Source of the DNA: Alloacidobacterium sp035547425
Lineage (GTDB): Bacteria; Acidobacteriota; Terriglobia; Terriglobales; Acidobacteriaceae
DNA length: 64,000 bases
NCBI GenBank assembly: GCA_035547425.1
Contig: DASZUU010000040.1
Location: 13,978 to 77,977 of the forward strand
Reading direction: 5' to 3'
Position numbers and translations under genes: made by a program. Within the stretch, counting starts at the first letter, position 1. The number at the start of each line of letters is the position of its first letter. Under the pieces are notes generated by a model. That model was not told where the DNA came from, did not search any database, and saw nothing but the letters and a program-made list of their open reading frames with translations. This document shows, one piece after another, positions 54,391 to 62,178 of this stretch.

Positions 54391-55395
54391 TCGGGATATG
54401 GGCACCAAAGCAAGATCATTTCTACCCTGGCGCGACGTCCGCAACGGCGCGCGCGAAGAGCGGTGAACAATTGCCAGCTTTTCCCGGTCGAGGATTTTGC
54501 GCTGCTGTCCGCGCGCATGATTGGCCCAGGGCCCGATAGGATCCAGTCGCAGATAGGCCGTCCAGTGGCGCAGGGCCTTGCGCCGCTGACCTGTCCGTTC
54601 ATAGGCGAGGGCCAGGTTGTAATGCGCATCGGCATAGCCGGGAACCAGGCGGATGGCCGAGCGATAGGCGTCAATCGCCTCAGGCAGAAGCTGTAATTCG
54701 TCGAGCACGTTTCCAAGATCGAAAAACGCCAGCGAATATTCGGGATCAGCCGCTGTCGCCTGTCGATAAAGCTGTTCAGCTTCAAGAAACTTCCGTTCGT
54801 TGTACTGGATGGTCCCCAGGTTGATGCAGGCCGGCGCATGCAGAGGGTCGAGCGCAAGTATCTCGCGGTAAAGATCGATCGCGTCTTCAATCTTCCCGCT
54901 CTCTTCGCAGCGAACAGCTTCCAGAAAGAGACTATGCGCGCGCGCTTCGCACTGCATCGGATTGAGAACTGCGGGCCCGAGCGCCGCGGGCGCATGGCTT
55001 TCCACATCGAAATCAAAAACCAGCTGGCGCGTAATCGGCTCCATATTGGAGCCGGAATGGCGGAAGATGAGCCTTGAACCACGACGCGCTGTTCCCGCTT
55101 CCAGAAGCGGATTCGACATTCCCGAAACGGAACGCATCGCCATGACAGATGCGCGGATGCTGGCTGCTGTAAGGCGCGTGGCGCGCAGATCGCGCAGCTT
55201 GCGTAGCTGGACCAGGTCCTGGAAGGAATATGACTCCGAGGGAGCAATCAGCCCGCTACGCTCCCATCCGCGCAACTGCTTCGGATGAATGCGTAGGATA
55301 CGCAGCACGTCCTGACGGTTATATGGGTTCACAGGGCGACCCGTTTTTGCTCCTTTGGGCCTTCGCAGCCCGCCTCTTGAGGCGATTATGCGCAT
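54382..55395 (-). CDS. MerR-like HTH fused to TPR repeats
   Basis: 337 aa. Residues 25-95 resemble a MerR DNA-binding domain: VLRILRIHPKQLRGWERSGL followed by SFQDLVQLRKLRDLRATRLT. Residues 150-295 are TPRs (ALDPLHAPACINLGTIQYNE; YADAHYNLALAYERTGQRRK). The rest is basic. Probable regulator whose TPRs bind a partner. Start 55395 is chosen because the frame before it is low-quality sequence. Confidence 0.72.
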   Translation of the reverse strand: MRIIASRGGLRRPKGAKTGRPVNPYNRQDVLRILRIHPKQLRGWERSGLIAPSESYSFQDLVQLRKLRDLRATRLTAASIRASVMAMRSVSGMSNPLLEAGTARRGSRLIFRHSGSNMEPITRQLVFDFDVESHAPAALGPAVLNPMQCEARAHSLFLEAVRCEESGKIEDAIDLYREILALDPLHAPACINLGTIQYNERKFLEAEQLYRQATAADPEYSLAFFDLGNVLDELQLLPEAIDAYRSAIRLVPGYADAHYNLALAYERTGQRRKALRHWTAYLRLDPIGPWANHARGQQRKILDREKLAIVHRSSRAPLRTSRQGRNDLALVPISRLP

Positions 55396-56159
55396 AGACT
55401 TGCGAAGACACAAGAGGCTGTGTATGAAAATCAGTGGATAAAAGGTACTTAATTCGATTCCGGGAAAAACTTTTTCAAAGCGAATGAAGCTTTGCCGGGC
55501 GCCTGAGTGTGAAAGCAAAAAAGGGAAGAGCGGCGGCAGGCGAAAAGTTCAATTTTGGGTCGCACCGTTTTCGCAACAAAGGGACGTCTTTTCCATGAAT
55601 GATTCACATGCTTTCAACAGGCAGATGATCGTGAATCGTCAATAATGACGCGGTTATATCAACGCGCGGTGAATAATGAGTGAAAAATTCACTGCTTCTT
55701 CGCTTCATCTTCCCCGTTTACACAGGGCTCTGCTCTTCGTACTCTTGGCAAGCGTTTCGGAAATTTCTGAGACGCAACTTTCGCCTATTAATGACAACTG
55801 AATGAGAGCCAGAGTGCACGGCGTGTGCGCTTGCGGCCGCTTTTGCCAAGCCTGCCACCTTCCGGAGTGTAGACCGAGAAACGCGCAAGCACGCAGAGGC
55901 TGCCTCGTTGTTGCGCCGGCAACCACGCCCCGCATCTGGCTCAACCGCATCCCGCGTTGAAAACGGGAGCTGCGGCACCGCGCTTTGACGTGGAGGAGAT
56001 TCGTTTTTCAAAAGAAATCCTCCACTCTGCGCGGAGGGCCACACTTCGTCTTCATACGCCTCATTGCGGCCCAATGAACCCCCACCGGGGGAGGCTCGCT
56101 TGAAGTGTGTCTACCCTCGAAATCGCTCCGCCTATCTCGCGGAGCAGGCAAAGGAAGTT
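55396..56159. other. Intergenic stretch without recognisable gene
   Basis: About 760 nt between divergent genes. Leftward frames around 55705-56074 lack ribosome sites and recognisable content. A possible hairpin (GTGGAGGA / TCCTCCAC, arms 55990-55997 and 56018-56025) lies in front of the response regulator gene. It presumably contains two promoters. Confidence 0.4.
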
Positions 56160-56591
56160 ATGAGGCCCAGAAAAGTAATTCTTTGCGTAGATGACAATGA
56201 ACAGGCTCTTTCCGTTCGCAAATTTCTTCTTGAAACCAAGGGCTATCGCGTACTGACCGCGCTCTCGTCGGAAGAAGCGCTGGAAATATTCCGCAATGGC
56301 GGCATCGATATGGTTGTCAGCGATCTGCTGATGCCGCAGATGGACGGCAATGAGCTGGTTCGCCGCATGAAGGAAATTACCCCTGAAGTACCGATGCTGC
56401 TTTTAAGCGGCACGGTAAAAGCCTTTGATCGCGCCAGTCATGCCGATGGCTTTTTGCCCAAAGGCGCGTGCGCTCCGCTCGAGCTGCTGGAGCGCATTCG
56501 CATCATGATCGCCCGTAAAAGGGGCCCCAAAAAGGTTCTCCGCCCCTATCATCCAATCCCGGACAGTCATTCCGTCGCGGCTATTGCATAG
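56160..56591 (+). CDS. Single-domain response regulator (CheY-like)
   Basis: 143 aa. Receiver only: VILCVDDNEQALSVRKFLLE, phosphorylation Asp in VVSDLLMPQMDGNELV, LLLSGT and FLPKGA with the conserved Lys. No output domain. Start 56160 has AAGGAAG before it. No kinase next to it. Confidence 0.9.
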   Translation: MRPRKVILCVDDNEQALSVRKFLLETKGYRVLTALSSEEALEIFRNGGIDMVVSDLLMPQMDGNELVRRMKEITPEVPMLLLSGTVKAFDRASHADGFLPKGACAPLELLERIRIMIARKRGPKKVLRPYHPIPDSHSVAAIA

Positions 56592-56624
56592 GTGCAATCA
56601 TAGGGCTGCATTTACAATCGGAGA

Positions 56625-57347
56625 GTGCAGCCCATCATCGTCGCAGATCAACTGTCGAAAATTTACCGGACCGGCAAGATCGAGGTTCCGGCACTCACAA
56701 ATGCTTCTTTTACCGTTGAAGAAGGTGAGTTCGTCAGTATCGTCGGCCCCTCGGGCAGCGGTAAGTCCACCCTTTTCTATATTCTCGGCGGCCTGACGCA
56801 GCCGACATCAGGCCGCGTCGTCATTGGCAGTACAGATTTCAGCGCATTGAGCGATAGCCAGCGCACGGCCATGCGCAAAACGAAGATCGGCTTTGTATTT
56901 CAGCGCTTTAACCTTCTGCCAACGCTCACGGCGATGCAGAACATCGAAATTGCCTATGAGATTTCAGGGCGCAAGGAGCCTCTGGATCACAAATATCTTG
57001 AGCATCTGACTCAGCTGCTGGGAATCGCAGGACGCCTGGAACATCGGCCTTCCGAACTTTCCGGCGGCGAACAACAGCGCGTAGCCATGGCGCGAGCGCT
57101 GATTACCCATCCGGCCATTGTGCTGGCGGATGAGCCGACCGGCAACCTCGATAGCAAGAACTCGGATGCAGTGCTCGACATGCTTTTGCGCTCGAACCGC
57201 GAGCTGAAACAGACCGTATTGATGATTACGCATAATCCGGAGGCGGCTGCCATTACGGACCGCATCCTGCATATGCGGGACGGCCAGATCGTCAAGGTGG
57301 AGGCAGGAAAAGGCCGGACAACTGTCAGCGATGCGGCCAGCCGTTAA
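56625..57347 (+). CDS. ABC transporter ATPase, LolD/MacB-like, without adjacent permease
   Basis: 240 aa. Walker A GPSGSGKST, Q-loop FVFQRFNLLP, signature LSGGEQQR, Walker B IVLADEPTGNLDS and H-loop ITHNPEAA, as in lipoprotein-release and macrolide-export ATPases. Usually followed by a FtsX-like permease; here tRNA genes come next. GTG start. Confidence 0.9.
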   Translation: MQPIIVADQLSKIYRTGKIEVPALTNASFTVEEGEFVSIVGPSGSGKSTLFYILGGLTQPTSGRVVIGSTDFSALSDSQRTAMRKTKIGFVFQRFNLLPTLTAMQNIEIAYEISGRKEPLDHKYLEHLTQLLGIAGRLEHRPSELSGGEQQRVAMARALITHPAIVLADEPTGNLDSKNSDAVLDMLLRSNRELKQTVLMITHNPEAAAITDRILHMRDGQIVKVEAGKGRTTVSDAASR

Positions 57348-57396
57348 CCCTGCGTTGACCACCTGCGCGGCACCCGATATACTCAATAAGTACCAA

Positions 57397-57471
57397 GCGG
57401 GAGTAGCTCAGTGGTAGAGCATCGCCTTGCCAAGGCGAGGGTCGCGGGTTCAAGTCCCGTCTCCCGCTCCA
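57397..57471 (+). tRNA. tRNA-Gly (anticodon GCC)
   Basis: 75 nt with encoded CCA. Acceptor GCGGGAG/CTCCCGC, D arm GCTC...GAGC, anticodon stem TCGCC/GGCGA with loop TTGCCAA, T arm GCGGG-TTCAAGT-CCCGT. Anticodon at 57429-57431. Confidence 0.97.
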
Positions 57472-57557
57472 GTCGGTTGCTTTCAATGGTTTTTGTCAGA
57501 AAAACCAAGCACGGACTGGCCTCATAACCGCCTTCTGAAGTAAGATTTCCTGTCCAA

Positions 57558-57632
57558 GGCGCGGTACCCAAGTGGTAAGGGAGAGGTCTGCAAAACCTTT
57601 ATGCGTCGGTTCGATCCCGACCCGCGCCTCCA
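57558..57632 (+). tRNA. tRNA-Cys (anticodon GCA)
   Basis: 75 nt with CCA. Acceptor GGCGCGG/CCGCGCC, anticodon loop containing GCA, T arm GTCGG-TTCGATC-CCGAC. The integrase gene's stop codon lies 15 nt after it, so its 3' end is the likely integration site. Confidence 0.95.
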
Positions 57633-57646
57633 AATTCTTCAGCGAC

Positions 57647-58810
57647 TTACATCACAATTTGCTTATCGATTGGTGTCCCCAAGGTGTCCTGAAGACTAGA
57701 GACATGCTCTTGTAGTTTTTGCATAGCTCCCTGCACGTCCTGTGAATCTGTCTTGATGTAATAAGCCTGCGTTACGCTCACATTAGAGTGACGCAAAATT
57801 CGTTGGATCACAATTTCTGAAATACCCATGCGGTATAGATTGCTGCCGAGTCCTCGCCGCGCAGCATGCCAGCCCTGCCATTGGATTCCAGCCGCGCGCA
57901 GAGTTGGAAGAATCTTACGATTGGTCATATCCACCAGCGAAGCACTCTGGCCTGCAGCGTTTTTGAAGATAGGCCCTTCTTTGGCATCTCCACACTTCAG
58001 CCGATGTATTTCGAGTCTCTTCGACAGCTGGCCAATCACTGGAACTGGAGCTTTGCTCTTGCGCGTCTTTGGATCACTGGCCTTTCCATTCCATATCGAG
58101 CGATTAACATACAACTCCCCGTCCCTGTAATCCTCCCAATGAAGCCCACATATCTCTCCATGGCGCAGGCCGGCAAAGGCAGCAATTGAAAATGCCGTAG
58201 CTGCAGGCTCAGGGAGTACAGAAAGAATGCCCTGAATTTCCTCCAGGGAGTACGCATAGGTTTCCCTTGGCGCCTGAGCGGACGGGTTAATTGCGGTGTC
58301 CCTGGCCGGATTTTCGCCATGAAAATAATCCTGCTGCTTGGCCAAGGTAAAGATGCCACTGATTGTGCTCTTTATGTGCTTAAGCGTGTTTTTGCCTAGG
58401 CGGTTAGAGCCTATCTGATTCAGCCATGACTGTACGTTGTAGGTTCGGGTTTCTTTCAGCCACGAACTACCACAAATAGGCTTCAGGTGATTTTCCCAGA
58501 TGTGCTTATATCCATGCACAGTAGCCGGGCGCTTGTGTTTTTCAATCCATGGCAAATAAACCTGCTCGACAAAATCTGCAATAGTGACGATCCGCTCAGG
58601 CTTCATACTTCCATAGTTGATCGTCGTCATGTGCTTGGCTGCTTCGTTCTTAACATCCTCGGGCACATATTTTCCCCGTGTAGTAACCGGTCCCAGCAAA
58701 TGCGAAACGCGCTTGCGTTCAATGGATCCGCTGATACTACGGCGTTCCCAGTAGCGTACATACCAGCGATCACTGATCTTTACTATCTGCCCTTTTTGCG
58801 TACGTGCCAT
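57647..58810 (-). CDS. Tyrosine recombinase/integrase of an element at tRNA-Cys
   Basis: 387 aa. N-terminal AP2-like/SAM-like arm, then the catalytic domain with all residues: Arg in FAGLRHGEICGL, Lys in KTRKSKAPVPV, His-x-x-Arg in WHAARRGLG, His in RILRHSNVSV and the Tyr in AYYIK. Its C-terminus faces tRNA-Cys, 15 nt away, the usual layout of a tRNA-targeted island. Its start faces a divergent operator. Confidence 0.93.
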   Translation of the reverse strand: MARTQKGQIVKISDRWYVRYWERRSISGSIERKRVSHLLGPVTTRGKYVPEDVKNEAAKHMTTINYGSMKPERIVTIADFVEQVYLPWIEKHKRPATVHGYKHIWENHLKPICGSSWLKETRTYNVQSWLNQIGSNRLGKNTLKHIKSTISGIFTLAKQQDYFHGENPARDTAINPSAQAPRETYAYSLEEIQGILSVLPEPAATAFSIAAFAGLRHGEICGLHWEDYRDGELYVNRSIWNGKASDPKTRKSKAPVPVIGQLSKRLEIHRLKCGDAKEGPIFKNAAGQSASLVDMTNRKILPTLRAAGIQWQGWHAARRGLGSNLYRMGISEIVIQRILRHSNVSVTQAYYIKTDSQDVQGAMQKLQEHVSSLQDTLGTPIDKQIVM

Positions 58811-58854
58811 CGAGGCTCCTTTCAGCTTATGCAGAACACTATTGACAATAATAT

Positions 58855-58872
58855 GAACTTAGCGCTAAGTTC
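58855..58872. promoter_or_regulatory. Perfect palindrome between divergent integrase and mini-gene
   Basis: GAACTTAGCGCTAAGTTC, an 18-bp perfect palindrome, 45 nt upstream of the integrase start and 9 nt before the mini-ORF start. Likely a repressor operator. Confidence 0.6.
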
Positions 58873-58880
58873 AAGAAGAA

Positions 58881-59027
58881 ATGAAAAAGAAAAATGCCGC
58901 GGCCGTAGCACTTGGTAAGAAGGGTGCCAAAAAACGCAACGAGAACTTAACGCCTGCAGAGCGGCGCGATATAGCTCGTCAGGCAGGTATCGCCAGTGGA
59001 AAGGCACGGGCAAAGAAGAAATCGTAG
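58881..59027 (+). CDS. Small Lys-rich protein divergent from the integrase
   Basis: 48 aa: MKKKNAAAVALGKKGAKKRN then LTPAERRDIARQAGIASGKA. The LTP.ER..IAR.A pattern recalls small basic proteins of mobile elements. AAGAAG site before the ATG. Possibly DNA-binding or a regulator of the integrase; unknown. Confidence 0.55.
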   Translation: MKKKNAAAVALGKKGAKKRNENLTPAERRDIARQAGIASGKARAKKKS

Positions 59028-59136
59028 TAAGGGAGATGTTACTGGGAGCAAACGCTCCCAAGACTTTAACTGCGCATCCCGTAGGTGTTCGAGCACTTAC
59101 GGGATGCTAACCAAATCGCCTATCAAGGAGGCAATC

Positions 59137-60330
59137 ATGGCTACTCATCACGGTAGCACTACGTCTTCGACATTCAATATCTTTGGTTCATCCACATTTT
59201 CATTTGCTCTGCAAGCTTCAAAAAGAGAAGAACCTCACCCAGACAAGATTCAAGCCTCCCCAATTTCCCGCAGTGAGTTCCCCATCCCACAGATACCCAT
59301 TCCGAAGACGCGCCCCAAGCGTCGGGTTCAAAGGTTGGATATCGCTTGTATTTTTGGAAATATTGCTGATACGTGGTTAGAAAATCACAAGCTTTATATA
59401 AAGCCTGCAACTTATAGGACCTATGGACAATATGTGAACACTTTAAAACAAATCTTCGCCGAGTTGCCCATAAACAAAATTGGCATCAACGACGTGCGAT
59501 CTTATCAACGTTGGCGGCAACAATCTGCCGGGGCCACACGCATTAATGCCGAAGCTTCAGTGTTACAGATGATATTGAAAGAGGTCGGTATCTGGGAACG
59601 ATTTGCAGAATTGTATATACCGCTACCGGTTCCTAAAAAGAAGGTACGCCAGAATATGAGCGAAGAAGAAGAGCGCCGATTGGTAGCCGTGGCTCTCGAT
59701 TCCTCACGCCCACGCCGGTTATTGGCCGGCCACTGCCTTATTGTCATGGCTAACACGTCAATGGGATTTGGGGAATTAAGGAATCTGAGAAGAGAGGATG
59801 TGCTGCTCAATGAAGATCAACCTTTCGTCACGGTCAATGGTGGCACTAAAAACGATTACCGCATCCGCACAATTCCACTTAACTTTCTGGCTCTACGCTC
59901 AATGCGCTGGATTGTAAAGCGCTGGGATAAACTCGGTGGGACAGAACCGGAGCAATACATATTGCCGCATCATGCACGCAGGCCAGAAGGTCAACAAAAA
60001 GCAAAAGGACACAAAAGGACTGAGCCGCCTATTTTTACAGAGCCGATGGGACATATCTATAGAGCCGCACGCGGCATTCTCAAGGAAGCTGGACTTTCCC
60101 ACCTTGATCCTTACGATATGCGCAGCCATTTCATAACGAAACTTGCTGCCGATCCTGACGTATCAGACCAACTTTATAAAGAAATCGTGGGCCACTGTGA
60201 TTTAAGGATGAGAGGCCGCTATAGTAAGCAACGCCTCGGGAAAAAAGCAGAGGCTCTCTCACGTCTGTGCCTCGAGGCTCCCAATATAGCGCCCGTTATT
60301 TCATTCCCCGGGGGAAAGGTTACAGCATAG
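59137..60330 (+). CDS. Second, atypical tyrosine recombinase-like integrase
   Basis: 397 aa. Strong AAGGAGG site. N-terminal Ser/Thr/Phe-rich 50 residues, arm domain (YIKPATYRTYGQYVNTLKQI), then the catalytic fold: NTSMGFGELRNLRRED has Gly where the first catalytic Arg should be; TKNDYRIRTIPLN holds the Lys; PYDMRSHFITKL has Tyr in the His position; VGHCDLRMRGRYSK keeps His and the nucleophilic Tyr. So it may be inactive or a specialised subfamily. Confidence 0.8.
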   Translation: MATHHGSTTSSTFNIFGSSTFSFALQASKREEPHPDKIQASPISRSEFPIPQIPIPKTRPKRRVQRLDIACIFGNIADTWLENHKLYIKPATYRTYGQYVNTLKQIFAELPINKIGINDVRSYQRWRQQSAGATRINAEASVLQMILKEVGIWERFAELYIPLPVPKKKVRQNMSEEEERRLVAVALDSSRPRRLLAGHCLIVMANTSMGFGELRNLRREDVLLNEDQPFVTVNGGTKNDYRIRTIPLNFLALRSMRWIVKRWDKLGGTEPEQYILPHHARRPEGQQKAKGHKRTEPPIFTEPMGHIYRAARGILKEAGLSHLDPYDMRSHFITKLAADPDVSDQLYKEIVGHCDLRMRGRYSKQRLGKKAEALSRLCLEAPNIAPVISFPGGKVTA

Positions 60331-60340
60331 AAATCGTCAT

Positions 60341-60523
60341 TTAGTAGCGAGCCTTGCTCCAATTGCGCTTTCTGATCACATCTTTCAGTTGATTGTCGAT
60401 GCGTATTTTATTAGTACGCAGATCGGAAATCTCTTGTTGGAGCTGGAAGATATAGTCGCGAATACGCTCAGGCAGTGCGTTCAGTTCTTCTGGAGTGAGG
60501 TTGTCTGCCTTTGACTTGTCCAT
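60341..60523 (-). CDS. Small coiled-coil protein
   Basis: 60 aa, GGAAGG before the ATG, helical: ALPERIRDYIFQLQQEISDL. Not recognised. Convergent with the second integrase. Confidence 0.45.
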   Translation of the reverse strand: MDKSKADNLTPEELNALPERIRDYIFQLQQEISDLRTNKIRIDNQLKDVIRKRNWSKARY

Positions 60524-60590
60524 GAATCAATTGGCCTTCCACAATTTAAATTTTACCTTTTGCTTGAGGGCCTTTTCCCGAGGATCAAAG

Positions 60591-60850
60591 TGGTCACGAT
60601 GTGGTCACGAAAGAGCGGTAAAACAGGGTGAAACCTATGCAAACAGAGGCAAAGATGGTATGAGAGTTAAGTTACTGCAAATAATAATCTTTGCCTATGT
60701 TTTACCAACGAGTGCAAACTACAGCAAAGTAGCTTAAAATGCCCTTTCACGGCGATAACACGGGTTCGAATCCCGTCGGGGACGCCAATCAATTCAATAG
60801 CTTAGCTGCCATCTGAAGGTCCCACGTAGATTTGGTCACGATGTGGTCAC
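60591..60850. repeat. Repeats flanking the tRNA-Glu fragment
   Basis: TGGTCACGATGTGGTCAC occurs at 60591-60608 and 60833-60850, each with two TGGTCAC units. Between them, AAACAGAGGCAAAGAT (60641-60656) and ATCTTTGCCTATGTTT (60687-60702) form an inverted repeat with one mismatch, extended by GGTAAAAC (60618) and GTTTTACC (60698). Such clusters resemble arm-type integrase sites. Confidence 0.6.
60741..60787 (+). repeat. 3' half of a tRNA-Glu gene (att site)
   Basis: 47 nt: GCCCTTTCACGGCGATAACA, then the T arm CGGGTTCGAATCCCG and GGGGACGCCA. This is tRNA-Glu(UUC) from the anticodon stem to CCA, without the 5' half. It is a duplicated attachment core left by integration into a tRNA-Glu gene; no complete tRNA-Glu is in the window. 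Confidence 0.85.
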
Positions 60851-60934
60851 ATCTGGCTATATATTTGACTTCACTACTTGCAAAGCTTGTTGCTAATATC
60901 CTGCCTATCCCCAAATATGAGGAGAGGAAAGTAA

Positions 60935-61222
60935 ATGGCAAACTTCTTTGCACGAGTTGAACTGCATGGAGCCAAATGGCCAGATGACTATGAGGAACTC
61001 CATGATGCCTTGGCAAAACACGGCTTCACAAATTGCATGACCTTTGACGATAAAAGCAAAAAAAGTCTTCCTACTGGATTTTATTTTTCTACAGATCGGG
61101 TGGAAGATGTACAGCGGGTTACGACAGCTGTGAAAAAGTGTGCTGATGACACGGGATACAAAAATGAAGTAGTTGTAGTTAAGAGTGGAGGGTCATCCAG
61201 TTATTTAAGTAAGAAATGCTGA
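60935..61222 (+). CDS. GhoS-like/DUF2622 small protein
   Basis: 95 aa. The pattern FFARVELHGAKWPDDYEELH, a GF...T strand, LPTGFYFSTD and a helix with VTTAVKKCADDTG matches DUF2622. The best known member, GhoS, is an RNase that cleaves ghoT toxin mRNA. No ghoT-like partner is seen. AGGAGAG site precedes the ATG. Confidence 0.55.
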   Translation: MANFFARVELHGAKWPDDYEELHDALAKHGFTNCMTFDDKSKKSLPTGFYFSTDRVEDVQRVTTAVKKCADDTGYKNEVVVVKSGGSSSYLSKKC

Positions 61223-61272
61223 CTGTTGTTGCCATTCCTACCTGTTTTTCAAAACTCCCCCTAAAATTCAGA

Positions 61273-62178
61273 TCATTTCCCGGTTAGGTATTGCCATAGC
61301 TTATAGGCACCTCCCACACCTGCAGCGCCTGCAGCAGTCTTAATCGCATAGTCCTTGGCTACATCTTTTGCGTCATTGATTCGGGAAGCCTGCCGATATT
61401 GGTTCATGGCGTTGATGTAATCTTCGCCACGACCGACTTGCGCAGTTGCATTGCCTACATCTGCTTTGAGTCCATCGAGCAACGCGTACACATCTTTCTG
61501 CACAATTGGCGCTAACCTCATTTTGTCTTCTGCCGCCATGTTCCCGAGCAGAGATTGATAGCTTCGTGCCTCTTCATATGTCAGCGGTCCAAGTTTCGGA
61601 TTGGTGATGCGGTTAAGAAATTTGTTAAGGGTGGGACCAAGATTGGTTTTCCTTTGCCAGTCCATTAGGTTGAGTGCAGCATCTTTGGCGTTGTCCAACG
61701 TAACGGGAATATCGTTTGCATCTCTGGCAACAGCTTCAAAGAGTTTTCCGGCCTTAGATGTAGTGGGAATCTTCTCCGCGATCGCGCTGGCACCTGGAAT
61801 AATTCCTGGCATAGGAGCAATAAGACCACCGACCACAGAGCCTATAGCTTCGTCACTGTCTTTGGATTTTTCATAGTTCTCCTGATCTATAACTCGCTCA
61901 GGCTTTTGATAGCCTAGAGCGCTATTCAGCGCGTTTCCAACTGCTGCGGGGATGGCGGTATATGCATTCTGTGCTCCTTTCACCACCCCCAACGCTAAAT
62001 CTTTAGCAGCCTGGTTTGCACCTGGATCATTAAGGTCATACCATTTCGGTGCAGGCTGGGCAGGTGCGGCAGACCGAGTACTTCCCACTGGCTTGCCCCC
62101 CAGATCGCTAAAATCAACGTCCTGCCCTGAGACGGTTTTCCCGCCTAAATCCGAAAAATTGATTGCCGGCGTACTCAT
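61273..62178 (-). CDS. Phage virion-type protein
   Basis: 301 aa, not matched to a named protein. Starts with a repeat (INFSDLGGKTVSG; VDFSDLGGKPVG), then an Ala/Gly-rich hydrophobic stretch and helical C-terminus. The ATGA overlap with the preceding gene shows tight coupling in a late-gene operon. Confidence 0.6.
   Translation of the reverse strand: MSTPAINFSDLGGKTVSGQDVDFSDLGGKPVGSTRSAAPAQPAPKWYDLNDPGANQAAKDLALGVVKGAQNAYTAIPAAVGNALNSALGYQKPERVIDQENYEKSKDSDEAIGSVVGGLIAPMPGIIPGASAIAEKIPTTSKAGKLFEAVARDANDIPVTLDNAKDAALNLMDWQRKTNLGPTLNKFLNRITNPKLGPLTYEEARSYQSLLGNMAAEDKMRLAPIVQKDVYALLDGLKADVGNATAQVGRGEDYINAMNQYRQASRINDAKDVAKDYAIKTAAGAAGVGGAYKLWQYLTGK

Noticed and set aside
55718..56074. Leftward 118-codon frame before the response regulator
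   Set aside because: No start signal, no family, and a second frame overlaps it equally well.
60741..60787. Complete tRNA gene
   Set aside because: Only the anticodon-stem to CCA half of tRNA-Glu is present; no acceptor 5' strand or D arm upstream.
60591..60850. CRISPR array
   Set aside because: Repeats are too few and too short, spacing is irregular, and no cas genes are present.
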